Made by a program: the position numbers and the translations under genes
Notes under the pieces: model-generated
Database searches by the model: none
What the model saw: only the letters and a program-made list of their open reading frames with translations
What the model was told of the DNA's origin: nothing
Source: Bacteroidales bacterium
Lineage (GTDB): Bacteria; Bacteroidota; Bacteroidia; Bacteroidales; UBA932
Assembly (NCBI GenBank): GCA_017452265.1
Contig: JAFTMS010000030.1
Coordinates: 1 to 56,842, forward strand
Direction of reading: 5' to 3'
DNA: 56,842 nt
Part shown: positions 43,017 to 52,838 of the stretch, in pieces
Numbering within the stretch: position 1 is the first letter of the stretch
How the letters are laid out: every line of letters starts with the position of its first letter

Positions 43017-44341
43017 ACAGGAAGAATTTAGAGATAATGGCTCCTGCAGGCAATTTCGAATGTCTGCATGCGGCCATACAGGGAGGCGCGGATTCCGTAT
43101 ATTTCGGAGTCGAGAAGCTCAACATGCGGTCGCATTCGGCCAATAACTTCAGGATGACCGACCTTGACGAAATCGTGAAGATATGCTCGGAGCATGGCGT
43201 GAAGACATACCTCACCCTCAACATCGTGCTCTACAATGAGGATCTTGAGGACATGAAGAGGACATTGGAGGCAGCGAAGAAGGCCGGCATCACGGCTGTC
43301 ATCGCTTCTGACATGGCCGCAATCGCATACGCCCGTCAGCTGGGAATCGAAGTGCACATATCCACACAGCTCAGCATATCGAACGCCGAAGCGCTGCGGT
43401 TCTACGCCCAGTTTGCGGACGTCATCGTGCTTGCCCGCGAGCTGAACCTGAGTCAGGTGAAGGAAATCAAGGCAGTCATCGACAGAGATCGCATCTGCGG
43501 CCCGTCGGGAAGGCTCGTGGAGATCGAGATGTTCGCCCACGGAGCGCTCTGCATGGCCATTTCCGGCAAATGTTATCTCAGCCTTCATGAATACGGAGCG
43601 TCGGCCAACAGAGGCTCATGCTACCAGCTCTGCCGTAGGGCATATCAGGTGAAGGACCGCGAGACGGGTATGGAATTAGAGGTGGACAACAAATACATAA
43701 TGTCTCCCAAGGATCTCTGCACCATCGGGTTCATGGACAAGATCATTGATGCCGGAGTGACCGTATTCAAGATAGAGGGACGTGCCCGTTCGGCCGAATA
43801 TGTCAAGCGTGTCGCATCATGCTACCGTCGTGCGGCGGATGCCGTATGCGAGGGCACATACACGGCGGAGCTCGGCACGAAGCTGAAGGAGGAACTGGCC
43901 GAAGTGTTCAACAGAGGCTTCTGGGACGGTTATTACCAGGGCGCACGCCTCGGAGAATGGAGCGAAGTGTACGGCAGCAAGGCCACCAGAAAGAAAGCCT
44001 ACTGCGGCAAGGTCACCAACTGGTTCGGCAGGCTTGGAGTGGCGGAGATACTCGTGGAATCCGGCTCGCTCAAGGTCGGCGACAAGATACTTGTGATCGG
44101 CCCTACTTCCGGTTGTATAGAATATACGGTTCCTGAGATCAGAGTGGATCTGAAACCCGTTCAGGAGGCACTCAAAGGCACATACTGCTCAGTTCCGATA
44201 GACTGGTCGAAGGTGGTTCCCGGCGCCCGGGAAGAGGCTCAGGGCCTGTGCGGCGAGAGCTGTGACGAGAATGCATGCAGAGCCATAGAAGAATCGCGTC
44301 TGCGCCGCAGCGACAAGGTCTATATCTGGCCGGAAGCCTGA
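43013..44341 (+). CDS. peptidase U32 family protein (tRNA/rRNA hydroxylation type)
   Basis: A 442-residue cytoplasmic protein of the U32 family. Typical stretches are IMAPAGNFECLHAAIQGGADSVYFG near the N-terminus, HISTQLSISNAEALRFYA, and the cysteine cluster FAHGALCMAISGKCYLS with SCYQLCRRAY, which in characterised homologues binds an iron-sulfur cluster. Relatives TrhP (YrrO/YegQ) and RlhA hydroxylate tRNA U34 and 23S rRNA using prephenate, so RNA modification is likelier than proteolysis. It overlaps the prenyl synthase by 4 bases. Confidence 0.88.
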   Translation: MNRKNLEIMAPAGNFECLHAAIQGGADSVYFGVEKLNMRSHSANNFRMTDLDEIVKICSEHGVKTYLTLNIVLYNEDLEDMKRTLEAAKKAGITAVIASDMAAIAYARQLGIEVHISTQLSISNAEALRFYAQFADVIVLARELNLSQVKEIKAVIDRDRICGPSGRLVEIEMFAHGALCMAISGKCYLSLHEYGASANRGSCYQLCRRAYQVKDRETGMELEVDNKYIMSPKDLCTIGFMDKIIDAGVTVFKIEGRARSAEYVKRVASCYRRAADAVCEGTYTAELGTKLKEELAEVFNRGFWDGYYQGARLGEWSEVYGSKATRKKAYCGKVTNWFGRLGVAEILVESGSLKVGDKILVIGPTSGCIEYTVPEIRVDLKPVQEALKGTYCSVPIDWSKVVPGAREEAQGLCGESCDENACRAIEESRLRRSDKVYIWPEA

Positions 44342-44359
44342 CCCGGTTTACTTCGCTCG

Positions 44360-44487
44360 TCCGTGAAACAGGGCTTATTTCCGGAGCACCCGCTCAAAAA
44401 GTTGCACTCATCCGGAAATATGGCAGATTTTCCGGACGACCCCTTCAAAAAGTTGCACTCATCCGGAAATTCAATCGTTTTTCCGGA
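44360..44487. repeat. REPIN-like hairpin repeat, site D (triplet)
   Basis: Hairpins begin at 44360 (TCCGTGAAA, loop CAGGGCTT, ATTTCCGGA), 44411 (TCCGGAAAT, loop ATGGCAGA, TTTTCCGGA) and 44462 (TCCGGAAAT, loop TCAATCGT, TTTTCCGGA), exactly 51 bp apart. CAAAAAGTTGCACTCA occurs identically before the second and third. The third extends to a 16-bp perfect stem with TGCACTCATCCGGAAA on the left arm, followed by a T-run, so it is also a strong terminator. It sits between the convergent U32 and SGNH genes. Confidence 0.92.
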
Positions 44488-44536
44488 TGAGTGCAGTTTT
44501 TGATGCATCTCGTAGTCTAAAGCCTGTGGCGGCCCG

Positions 44537-45628
44537 TCATCTGATGCCGTACTTCCTGAGAATCTTCAGAATCGGCTTTTCGATTGACTTTGCCCAGAGG
44601 GTGTAGCCGTAGTCGCCCGGATGTGTGCCGTCCACTGAGGTTTCGTGGAGCTCGTCTGTGGCATCGGTCTGTATGAAGTATACGTTCCTGTATTTCTTGC
44701 AGGCTTCCTTCATGAGCTTTGCAGCCATCTCCTGCTTTGCGTTCTCCTTAGCCTCGGTAGCATGGTCGAAGTTGCGCCTTTCGCGGTAGATGGTCTGCTG
44801 GAAGATGAGCGGAATGTCCGGATGTGCCGTCTGGATCTTCTCGATGAACGGGAAGAGCCTTTCCTCTATCATCTTTGCGTCCGGGTTCGAGAAGGCGTCG
44901 AAGACGAGGGCGTCGACATCTGCGTCACAGAGCACGTCGGCGAAATACGGCTGCATCTTGCAGTTTCCGCTGCATCCGAGGCTGAGGAACTGGATGCCTG
45001 TCCAGCGCATGAGCTGCATAGGATAGCTCATTGCAGGGCGGCTTGTGCTGATTCCGTGGGTGTAGCTTGAGCCGAAGATGCCCACGCGGTAGCGGAACGG
45101 TGATTCAAGAGCCTCGATACGGGCGCCTTCCTGCACTCCGATCTTTACGGAAAGCACCTCCGAATAGATAGGAAGATAGAGCATGCACTCCTTCTCGCTG
45201 TTGTCCATGTTCTTTATGAGCACGAGGTTGTCACCTCCCTTTTCCGGCTTGGTCGCTCCTGAAGCTGCCCAGAGCCACTGGTCGCCGTCCTTGATGTAGA
45301 GGTCGTATCCTCTGTAGGCTATTCCCATCGTGTTCACGGCATTGTACTGCCAGCCGAATTCCGTCTGTACTGAAATGGTGGTCGAATTGGTCTTGAAGAG
45401 GACTGCAAGGCCTGCCGGGCATCTCACCTGCCTGTTCTCTCCTTTAGTGAAGCCCTTGTACTTCACTGTGTCCACTCTGTGGTAAGGATTCGGTGTGTCC
45501 GGAAGAATCTTTCCGATGAGGTTGAGGTCCGAGGCCTCTGTGAATGTGTAGACTACGTCTTTAGGAGTCTGGGCGCCCATGGCAAAGGAGATTGCGGCAA
45601 GGGCAATGATAGTCAAAAGTCGTTTCAT
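44537..45628 (-). CDS. SGNH/GDSL-type esterase, exported
   Basis: A 363-residue secreted hydrolase. Start 45628 (MKRLLTIIALAAISFAMGAQ) gives a clean signal peptide; residues from 45673 are not typical. An N-terminal beta-domain (about 20-170) of the SGNH type-2 N-terminal kind contains YRGYDLYIKDG. The catalytic block begins GIFGSSYTHG, with serine in the Gly-Ser-Ser box, and ends DGTHPGDYGY, giving the Asp-x-x-His pair. Bacteroidota enzymes of this build deacetylate glycans. No adjacent glycan gene confirms that here. Confidence 0.88.
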   Translation of the reverse strand: MKRLLTIIALAAISFAMGAQTPKDVVYTFTEASDLNLIGKILPDTPNPYHRVDTVKYKGFTKGENRQVRCPAGLAVLFKTNSTTISVQTEFGWQYNAVNTMGIAYRGYDLYIKDGDQWLWAASGATKPEKGGDNLVLIKNMDNSEKECMLYLPIYSEVLSVKIGVQEGARIEALESPFRYRVGIFGSSYTHGISTSRPAMSYPMQLMRWTGIQFLSLGCSGNCKMQPYFADVLCDADVDALVFDAFSNPDAKMIEERLFPFIEKIQTAHPDIPLIFQQTIYRERRNFDHATEAKENAKQEMAAKLMKEACKKYRNVYFIQTDATDELHETSVDGTHPGDYGYTLWAKSIEKPILKILRKYGIR

Positions 45629-45707
45629 GTTATATGGGTTTGTTATAATATACATCTTAGGTTTCAAAAACACGTAGCGAAATTAATGAAATTTCTCTTA
45701 TCTTTTA

Positions 45708-45715
45708 TACCTTTG
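45708..45715 (+). promoter_or_regulatory. -7 box for the OPA transporter
   Basis: TACCTTTG fits TAnnTTTG and lies 43 bases before the ATG at 45758. It also shows that the long in-frame extension back to 45479 is not coding. Confidence 0.55.
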
Positions 45716-45757
45716 CGGCTGTTTGCAACATCAAATCGTAATAAGAAGCGTATATAC

Positions 45758-47122
45758 ATGGGTTTTTACTCATTCTACAGGATAAGCAAGCCTTCGAAGG
45801 AGACGGTGGCTCCGGAAAAGGTCGACGGCATCTACAAGGCTCTGCGCAACAGGACCTTCTGGGGTGCGACGGTCGCATACAGCCTGTATTACGTGTGCCG
45901 TACGAGCCTGAATGTCGTGAAGCAGCCCCTCATCGATGAAGGGGTGCTGACGGCCGGTCAGCTCGGACTCATAGGCTCGGCACTTTTCTTCGTCTATGCA
46001 GTCGGAAAATTCATAAACGGCTTCATAGCAGACTATTGCAATGTGCGCAAGTTCATGGCGACAGGACTCTTCATCTCCGCTGCCGTGAATCTGCTCATGG
46101 GTGTCCTCGGCCTTCTGCAGGGCTTTGCCGGCATGTCTGCGATAGTGGTCTTCGTGTCCTTCGCCCTGCTCTGGGGCGTGAACGGCTGGATGCAGTCGAT
46201 GGGCGCGGCTCCCGGTGTCATAAGCCTGTCGAGATGGTTTCCGCAGTCGAAGAGGGGCACGTTCTACAGCGTCTTCAGCGCAAGTCCATATCTTGGCGAG
46301 TTCATATCGTACAATGTGCTGGCGGCTGTCGTGGCCGTCCTCGGCTGGCATTACGGCTTCATAATAGCTGCTCTGGCCGGTCTCATCGGCACGGCGATAA
46401 TCCTTGTCTTCGTGTCGGATACGCCTGAAAGCAAGGGACTTCCGCCGGTGCAGACGTTGTCCGGAGAGGCGCTTACGAAGGAGGACGGCATGCCGACGCG
46501 TGAGCTTCAGAAGATGATAGTCCGTCATCCGGGAATATGGGTGATCGCGCTTTCGAGTGCCTTCATATACATAACTAAATATGCCGTGGCAGGCTGGGGA
46601 GTGCTTTTCCTGCAGAAGGAGAAGTGCTTCGACCTTGACGAGGCCTCGCAGGTCATCGCCTTTTCTGCGGCTTTCGGAGTGCTCGGCACGGTGCTGGCGG
46701 GCTGGCTTTCTGACAAGGTGTTCAGAAGCGACCGCGTGAAGCCGGCCATATTGTCGGGAATATTGAGCTTCATTTCACTGTATCTGTTTCTCTTTACGGA
46801 AGGAGGCTTTGTCCTTAACATAATTTACGTATCTTTGTTCAGCCTTTCGGTGGGCGTGCTGTACTGCATCGTCGCCGGGCTCATGGCTGTGGACATCGTG
46901 CCGAGAAAGGCGACGGGTGCGGCTCTCGGGGTTGTAGGCATATCGAGCTATGTGGCGGCAGGCCTGCAGGACATCACGAGCGGCTATCTGATCCAGTTCA
47001 ACACGGAGCAGACCGGCGGCGTGGACATATACGATTTCGGCCCCGTATCCATATTCTGGCTCGCAGCGGCACTGATTTCGTTCATCCTGCCTGTCGTGAA
47101 CTGGAAGAAGATGAAGAAATGA
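45758..47122 (+). CDS. MFS sugar-phosphate:phosphate antiporter (UhpC/GlpT-like, OPA family)
   Basis: An inner-membrane transporter of 454 residues (start 45758, MGFYSFYRISKPSKETV) with about twelve helices. OPA signatures include VAYSLYYVCRTSLNVVKQPL, VYAVGKFINGFIADYCNVRKF and GWMQSMGAAPGVISLSRWFPQSKRGTFYSV. Members exchange glycerol-3-phosphate or hexose-6-phosphate for inorganic phosphate, or sense hexose phosphate (UhpC). No uhpAB-type regulators are adjacent, so transport is the likelier role. The extension to 45479 overlaps the promoter and the SGNH gene. Confidence 0.88.
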   Translation: MGFYSFYRISKPSKETVAPEKVDGIYKALRNRTFWGATVAYSLYYVCRTSLNVVKQPLIDEGVLTAGQLGLIGSALFFVYAVGKFINGFIADYCNVRKFMATGLFISAAVNLLMGVLGLLQGFAGMSAIVVFVSFALLWGVNGWMQSMGAAPGVISLSRWFPQSKRGTFYSVFSASPYLGEFISYNVLAAVVAVLGWHYGFIIAALAGLIGTAIILVFVSDTPESKGLPPVQTLSGEALTKEDGMPTRELQKMIVRHPGIWVIALSSAFIYITKYAVAGWGVLFLQKEKCFDLDEASQVIAFSAAFGVLGTVLAGWLSDKVFRSDRVKPAILSGILSFISLYLFLFTEGGFVLNIIYVSLFSLSVGVLYCIVAGLMAVDIVPRKATGAALGVVGISSYVAAGLQDITSGYLIQFNTEQTGGVDIYDFGPVSIFWLAAALISFILPVVNWKKMKK

Positions 47123-47164
47123 ATCCGACGCGTAAGTTTCAGATGGTTACAGCAGTAAAATTTG

Positions 47165-47172
47165 TATATTTG
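47165..47172 (+). promoter_or_regulatory. -7 box for the AAA-like/PD-(D/E)XK gene
   Basis: TATATTTG fits TAnnTTTG and lies 26 bases before the ATG at 47199. Confidence 0.5.
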
Positions 47173-47198
47173 CAGGAGATATATTTAAAAGGTTTCTT

Positions 47199-48746
47199 AT
47201 GTTGTATCCGATAGGCATACAGAATTTTGAGAAGCTTCGTGAAGGAGGTTTCTCATATGTTGACAAGACGGCTTTGATTCATAGACTGGCGTCTTCCGCT
47301 ACATATTATTTTCTCAGCCGTCCGCGCAGATTCGGCAAAAGCCTTCTTGTATCCACCTTGGAATCCTATTTCAAGGGAAAGAAGAATCTGTTCAAGGGCT
47401 TGGCCATTGAGCGTCTGGAGAAGGATTGGGAAGAGTATCCTGTGCTGCATCTGGACTTGAATTCCAGCAGGTATATGGAGCCGAAGGAGCTTGATGTGGT
47501 TCTGCAGCAGCATCTGAACAATTGGGAGGCCAGATATGGAATAACTCCGAAATACGAAGACCTGCCGGCAAGATTCAACGACGTCATTGATGCTGTTGCC
47601 GAGAAGACAGGGAAGAGGGTGGTCATTCTTATCGATGAATATGACAAGCCGATTGTGAACAATATCGGTAATGACGCTCTTACGGATTATTACAAAAAGA
47701 CGCTTCAAGGCTTTTACGGGGTTCTCAAGGCAAAGGACGGCCAGATACGTTTCTGCTTTATTACCGGTGTCTCCAAAATCGGAAAACTGAGTGTGTTCAG
47801 TACGCTCAACAATCTGACGGACATATCGTTGAATCCCGATTATGCGGCTATCTGCGGAATCTCTGAAAAGGAATTGAGGGAGTGCTTCGATGAAAGTGTA
47901 CAGGAACTGGCTCGGAGTCAGGAGATGACCGTAGAGGAATGTTATTCGGCACTGAAGGCAAAGTATGACGGTTATCATTTCGGAGAGAATACTGATGGCA
48001 TGTATAATCCTTTCAGTGTCCTTAATACATTCTATGCCAGACGGTTCAGTGACTATTGGTTCGAGACCGGTACTCCGACACTGCTGGTGAATGTGATGAA
48101 GCAGACATCGTTCGACATCACCACCCTGACTGATAATGTGATAGTGTCTGTGGATGATCTGAACGGAATGCAGGACATCGTGAACAAGCCGGTTCCGCTG
48201 TTCTTCCAGACAGGTTATCTGACCATCAAGGCATATGATAAGGAATTCCAGGAGTTCACGCTCGGCTTCCCTAACGATGAAGTCAAGAACGGCTTCCTGA
48301 AGTTCATATATTCATATTACGTTCCGGTAAATCCTGCTGCCGGCAACACAACGACCTCAAAGCTGGCCCGCGCCCTCAGGGCCGGGAAGCCGGAAGAGTT
48401 CCTGAACGTTCTGGATACAATCTTCTCAGGTGCGACATATCTTATTGAAATCAACTCTGAAAAAAGTTTCCAGCAGGCGATGTACATAATAATGGAACTT
48501 CTCGGTGAATATGTGGAAGCTGAACGCCACACCAGCAACGGCCGCATAGACCTTCTGCTTCAGACGAAGGACTATATCTATATAGTCGAACTGAAGATCG
48601 ATAATACTGCCGATGCTGCTTTACAGCAGATTGAGGATAAAGGCTATGCCAGACCATTCGCCGGCGATTTGCGTAAGTTGTTCAAGATAGGCGTCAGCTT
48701 CTCTACAAAAGACAGAAGAATCGAGGACTGGAAAATAGCTGAATGA
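47199..48746 (+). CDS. AAA-ATPase-like protein with C-terminal PD-(D/E)XK nuclease domain
   Basis: A 515-residue protein of the abundant Bacteroidota AAA-ATPase-like/PDDEXK_9 family. The N-terminal AAA region begins FEKLREGGFSYVDKTALIH, with the P-loop SRPRRFGKSLLVST near 42-55 and Walker B VVILIDEYDKPI near 140. The C-terminal domain ends with SNGRIDLLLQTKDYIYIVEL followed by KID, the Asp and Glu-x-Lys of a PD-(D/E)XK active site. These genes are multicopy and often sit alone, as here. A role in DNA maintenance or defence has been proposed for such families but is unproven. It ends 26 bases before malQ. Confidence 0.88.
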   Translation: MLYPIGIQNFEKLREGGFSYVDKTALIHRLASSATYYFLSRPRRFGKSLLVSTLESYFKGKKNLFKGLAIERLEKDWEEYPVLHLDLNSSRYMEPKELDVVLQQHLNNWEARYGITPKYEDLPARFNDVIDAVAEKTGKRVVILIDEYDKPIVNNIGNDALTDYYKKTLQGFYGVLKAKDGQIRFCFITGVSKIGKLSVFSTLNNLTDISLNPDYAAICGISEKELRECFDESVQELARSQEMTVEECYSALKAKYDGYHFGENTDGMYNPFSVLNTFYARRFSDYWFETGTPTLLVNVMKQTSFDITTLTDNVIVSVDDLNGMQDIVNKPVPLFFQTGYLTIKAYDKEFQEFTLGFPNDEVKNGFLKFIYSYYVPVNPAAGNTTTSKLARALRAGKPEEFLNVLDTIFSGATYLIEINSEKSFQQAMYIIMELLGEYVEAERHTSNGRIDLLLQTKDYIYIVELKIDNTADAALQQIEDKGYARPFAGDLRKLFKIGVSFSTKDRRIEDWKIAE

Positions 48747-48772
48747 TAATAATACTAAAATCAATACATATT

Positions 48773-51175
48773 ATGACTTTAAGAATAAGCATAGAATACA
48801 GGACAAACTGGGGCGAGGAAATCGTCCTTTGTCTTGGTGGAAAGCGCTGTCCGATGGAGTATACGGCCGATGGGGTATGGAGTGCGGAAATTGCGCGCTT
48901 CAATCCTGAAAAGGCTTCGGAATACTGCTATGAGGTGGTCTGCGGCGGTTCGACCGTACGCACTGAATGGAAGAAGCATACGCTTGCGCTTCCTGAGGGC
49001 GCTGCGCCTAAGGTGCTCGTGGTAAACGACAGGTGGAACGACCGTCCTGAGGATTCTCCTTTCTATTCTTCGGCATTCACAGACGCCATCTTCAAGCGCC
49101 CTGCATCGAAGAAGGCCAAGGCCGCAAAGGGTGCCAATGTGCTCCTGAAGGTGGCTGCCCCTTCGGTCCGCCCGAACGAGGTACTCGCTGTGGCAGGCAG
49201 CGGAAAGGCCCTGAAGAACTGGACGAAGGCCGTTCCGTTCGATGATTCGGAGTTTCCTGTATGGACTCTTCCGCTCAATGTCACTGAGTCGTTTGCATAC
49301 AAGATTGTAGTGGCGGACAGGGAGACACTCGAGCCTAAGGCATGGGAAGACGGTGAAAACAGATGGCTCGCTGCCGTTCCTGCAAAGGATGAATTCGTGG
49401 TGGAGGCCGCAATTCAGGTGCATTTCAGCGGACGCGACTGGAAAGGTGCCGGCACAGCGATTCCGGTGTTCTCGCTCCGCAGCGAAGACGATTTCGGAGT
49501 GGGTGAGTTCTACGATCTCAAGAAGATGGTTGACTGGGCCGCTTCCACAGGCCAGAGCATCCTCCAGCTCCTTCCTATCAATGACACGACGATGCTCCAT
49601 ACGTGGGAGGATTCGTATCCGTATAATCCTAATTCGACATTCGCCCTTCATCCTCAGTTCCTCAATCTTCCGGCTGTGGGCGTGAAGGAGGATGAGGAAT
49701 ACAAGGCTCTCCAGGCAGAGCTTAATGCGCTGGAACAGATTGATTATGAGCGTGTGAACAATGCCAAGACCGAGCTTCTGCGCAAGGCTTTCACAAAGAC
49801 TTTCAAAAAGCTCTCGACCAAGGCTTCGTACAAGGGATTCATAGAGAAGAACAGCCACTGGCTCCTTCCTTATGCGGCCTTCTGCGTGCTCCGCGACATG
49901 AACGGCACACCGGACTTCTCGAAGTGGAAGGGCTATGCGAAGTACAGCAGGAAGAAGGTGGCGGCATTCTGCGAGGAACACAGGGAGGACATAGACTTCT
50001 GGTGCTTTGTGCAGTATCATCTCGACCTGCAGCTTTCCGAGGTGTGTGCATATGCACATTCAAAGGGCGTCATCTTCAAGGGAGACCTTCCTATCGGCAT
50101 CAGCCGCACCAGCGTGGATGCATGGCTGTATCCGGAGCTCTTCCATATGGATTCACAGGCCGGAGCACCGCCTGATGCATTCTCTGCGGACGGACAGAAC
50201 TGGGGATTCCCGACATACAACTGGGAGAAGATGGCCGAGGACGGATATGCATGGTGGAAGTCGCGTCTGGCGAAGATGTCTGAATATTTCGATGCTTTCC
50301 GTATAGACCATATCCTCGGATTCTTCCGTATATGGGAGATTCCGATGTGGACGAAGAGCGGCCTCGACGGATATTTCAACCCGGCGCTTCCTTATCCTGC
50401 GCATGAGCTTCAGGCTCAGGGATTTGATGTAAATGATGGCGGCCTCTTCCTGCAGGATCCGCGTCAGGAGGGATACTATCATCCGAAGATCGGAGCACGC
50501 GACACCCAGTCGTATTATGTGCTTGACGCATACAGGCGTGCGGCATTCGACCGTCTGTACGATGATTTCTTCTACCGCCGCAACAACGAGTTCTGGAAGG
50601 ACAAGGCCATGCAGAAGCTCCCTGCGCTTCTCGACTCAACCGGAATGCTCGCATGCGGTGAAGACCTGGGAATGATTCCGGCAACGGTGCCTCAGGTGAT
50701 GTCGGACCTGCGCATCCTTTCACTCGAAATCCAGCGTATGCCTAAGTCTGTGCATGACAATTTCGCAAATCCGGCATGGTATCCGTATCTTTCGGTCTGC
50801 ACGACGTCTACCCACGACATGAACCCTATCCGCGCATGGTGGGAGGAAGACCGTCAGGTCACTGCTCAGTTCTGGCATGAGATGCTGGGCGGACAGGGTG
50901 ACGCTCCGTACTTCTGCGAGCCGTGGGTCTGCCGCCAGATTCTCAACCAGCACGTGTGGTCGCCTGCTATGCTGACCATCCTGCCGCTTCAGGACTGGCT
51001 CTCGATGGATCCTCAGCTTCGCCGCAGCAATCCGAACGACGAGCGCATCAACGTGCCTGCCAACTCACGCCACTACTGGCGCTACCGCATGCACCTCACG
51101 CTCGAACAGCTCTCGCAGGCATCAGAATTCAATTCGGAGCTTTCAGACATGATTTCATCTTCCGGCAGAGCATAA
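48773..51175 (+). CDS. malQ: 4-alpha-glucanotransferase with N-terminal starch-binding domains
   Basis: Disproportionates maltodextrins (GH77). The start at 48773 (MTLRISIEYRTNWG) gives 800 residues; ATG at 48743 adds an untypical leader. The first about 240 residues hold two CBM20-like starch-binding modules (GGKRCPMEYTADGVWSAEI; EVLAVAGSGKALKNWTKAV). The barrel from FSLRSEDDFGVGEFYDLKKM has GH77 catalytic residues: Asp in FDAFRIDHILGFFRIW, Glu in CGEDLGMIP, Asp in STHDMNPIRAWWEED. This N-terminal CBM20 layout is the usual Bacteroidota MalQ. It converges on the second SusCD pair with 3 bases between stops; no amylase is adjacent. Confidence 0.93.
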   Translation: MTLRISIEYRTNWGEEIVLCLGGKRCPMEYTADGVWSAEIARFNPEKASEYCYEVVCGGSTVRTEWKKHTLALPEGAAPKVLVVNDRWNDRPEDSPFYSSAFTDAIFKRPASKKAKAAKGANVLLKVAAPSVRPNEVLAVAGSGKALKNWTKAVPFDDSEFPVWTLPLNVTESFAYKIVVADRETLEPKAWEDGENRWLAAVPAKDEFVVEAAIQVHFSGRDWKGAGTAIPVFSLRSEDDFGVGEFYDLKKMVDWAASTGQSILQLLPINDTTMLHTWEDSYPYNPNSTFALHPQFLNLPAVGVKEDEEYKALQAELNALEQIDYERVNNAKTELLRKAFTKTFKKLSTKASYKGFIEKNSHWLLPYAAFCVLRDMNGTPDFSKWKGYAKYSRKKVAAFCEEHREDIDFWCFVQYHLDLQLSEVCAYAHSKGVIFKGDLPIGISRTSVDAWLYPELFHMDSQAGAPPDAFSADGQNWGFPTYNWEKMAEDGYAWWKSRLAKMSEYFDAFRIDHILGFFRIWEIPMWTKSGLDGYFNPALPYPAHELQAQGFDVNDGGLFLQDPRQEGYYHPKIGARDTQSYYVLDAYRRAAFDRLYDDFFYRRNNEFWKDKAMQKLPALLDSTGMLACGEDLGMIPATVPQVMSDLRILSLEIQRMPKSVHDNFANPAWYPYLSVCTTSTHDMNPIRAWWEEDRQVTAQFWHEMLGGQGDAPYFCEPWVCRQILNQHVWSPAMLTILPLQDWLSMDPQLRRSNPNDERINVPANSRHYWRYRMHLTLEQLSQASEFNSELSDMISSSGRA

Positions 51176-51178
51176 GCC

Positions 51179-52825
51179 TCAGTATCCGGGGTTCTGGATA
51201 AGGGCTGGGTTGACAGCGAGTTCGGTCGGCGGAAGGGCGAAGAGGGATTTGTAGGCCGGGAAGGATTGGCCGGAGAAACTGTCGCCGCCTTTGTATGGCC
51301 AGAGGTAGTCCTGTGTGCTGTAAAGGCCGTAACGGATAAGGTCTGTGCGGCGGTGGGCCTCCCACATCAGTTCGCGGGCGCGTTCCGCCATGAGCCAGTT
51401 GTCTGCTCCGTCCGTATTTTCGACATCGCTTGCCGACGGCGCTCCGACTCCGGCCCGCTCAGCCAGTTCCGCGAGATAAGGCAGTGCTGCTGCCGTCTGA
51501 CCGAGATTCATGCAGGCTTCGGCATATATGAGATATATTTCCGCAAGGCGTATCATCGGAAAGTCCACATCGGCAAAGGCCTTCGTGTCGGCTGTCGGCA
51601 GGAACTGCTCTGCCGTCATGTTGTGAGGTATGTTGTTGAATTTCAGGCAGGACCAGCCGTTGAGGAATACGTACAAGGCTCCGTCCATGGATTCCGAACG
51701 CCCCTTTATGTAGAACACCTCGCCGCGCTTGTCCGCCACTTCGTATTCTCCTGTCTCATAGTCCTGTCCGCTCACACCGAAGAATCTGGAAACATATTCG
51801 TAAGGCACGCGCAGGCCTGCCCAGCCGTTTCGCTGGCCGTTCGGCTTCGACTGGTCGGTGATGTCCGTCGCGGCGAGGGTTGCGGCGAGCAGGTATGATG
51901 TGCCGCCGTAGGATTCGGTGTTCGAGGCGTCGTAGGCCACAGACCAGAGCATTTCGCCACGTGCCTGCTGATTCTCACCGTTGTCGCCTCTGAAGAGGGC
52001 GGCGTAGTCCGGACAGAGGGAATATCCCATGCCGAATATGTATTCGCACGTTTCCTTTGCCTCGTCCCACATCTCTGTCCCGGTGTACACTTCGGCGTTG
52101 AGGTACATACGGGCGAGGAGGCCGGCGGCCGAGCCCCTGTCGGCTCGCGGATAATTGGCACGAGGTTCCGCCAACGGCCCGTCTGCTGCGGAAAGTTCCT
52201 TCAGTTCGCTGATGCAGAAGCTGAATATCTCGCTGCGTGATGCCTGAGGCGGTACATATGTGCCGCCGAACGGTGTGTTTTCGGTGGAGAAAGGCACACT
52301 GCCGAAGCAGTCGAGGGCCATCCAGTAGAAATATGCGCGTATGAAGCGTGCCTCTGCCCTGTAGCCGTCTATGACAGCAGCCAGTTCCGGAGATACGCCT
52401 CTGTCTGCAAGACGTGCCGGAGACGTCTGGCGCAGGTATTCGTTGACATATGCGATGCCCTGGAGCGTACGGACGTACACAGCGTAGACTGCATCGTTCT
52501 GTGCGGATGTCCATGTGTTCGTGTTGAGTGCGCGTACCCATGCGTCATTTTCCCATGAGCATTTGGCGGCATCTGCCGTCGTCTCCTGTACGGACCAGAA
52601 GGCGCGTACCACTTCAGATGCACCTCCGTCCATCTGCTGAAGGTCGGTCAGATCGTTGGATACGAACTGGAAGTACAGCCGTGCGAGTCCGTCGAGATAG
52701 GCGCTTTCCGAGTTGCCGTAGACATATTCCGATACAGGCTCGTTGCGGTTGAGGGGAAGGGTGTCGAGGTCGGCGGTGCAGGCGGTCAGGGATGCCGCCA
52801 AAAGTATGTATATGTGCTTTTTCAT
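51179..52825 (-). CDS. RagB/SusD family nutrient-binding lipoprotein (second pair)
   Basis: A 548-residue surface lipoprotein partnered with the upstream SusC. The signal MKKHIYILLAASLTAC gives lipobox Cys16. SusD landmarks are IDGYRAEARFIRAYFYWMAL, a DCFGSVPF turn, and the C-terminal RARELMWEAHRRTDLIRYG. It starts 13 bases after the susC stop, so the pair is a unit. It does not resemble the first SusD closely by eye, so the two pairs probably bind different ligands. Confidence 0.92.
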   Translation of the reverse strand: MKKHIYILLAASLTACTADLDTLPLNRNEPVSEYVYGNSESAYLDGLARLYFQFVSNDLTDLQQMDGGASEVVRAFWSVQETTADAAKCSWENDAWVRALNTNTWTSAQNDAVYAVYVRTLQGIAYVNEYLRQTSPARLADRGVSPELAAVIDGYRAEARFIRAYFYWMALDCFGSVPFSTENTPFGGTYVPPQASRSEIFSFCISELKELSAADGPLAEPRANYPRADRGSAAGLLARMYLNAEVYTGTEMWDEAKETCEYIFGMGYSLCPDYAALFRGDNGENQQARGEMLWSVAYDASNTESYGGTSYLLAATLAATDITDQSKPNGQRNGWAGLRVPYEYVSRFFGVSGQDYETGEYEVADKRGEVFYIKGRSESMDGALYVFLNGWSCLKFNNIPHNMTAEQFLPTADTKAFADVDFPMIRLAEIYLIYAEACMNLGQTAAALPYLAELAERAGVGAPSASDVENTDGADNWLMAERARELMWEAHRRTDLIRYGLYSTQDYLWPYKGGDSFSGQSFPAYKSLFALPPTELAVNPALIQNPGY

Positions 52826-52838
52826 GTTGTAAACTGCT

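Noticed and set aside
45479-45757. N-terminal extension of the OPA transporter (93 codons)
   Set aside because: It overlaps the SGNH gene on the other strand and the -7 box at 45708; the family N-terminus begins at 45758.
48779-50059. Long minus-strand open frame (426 codons)
   Set aside because: Antisense to malQ; composition is that of a shadow frame and no motif is visible.
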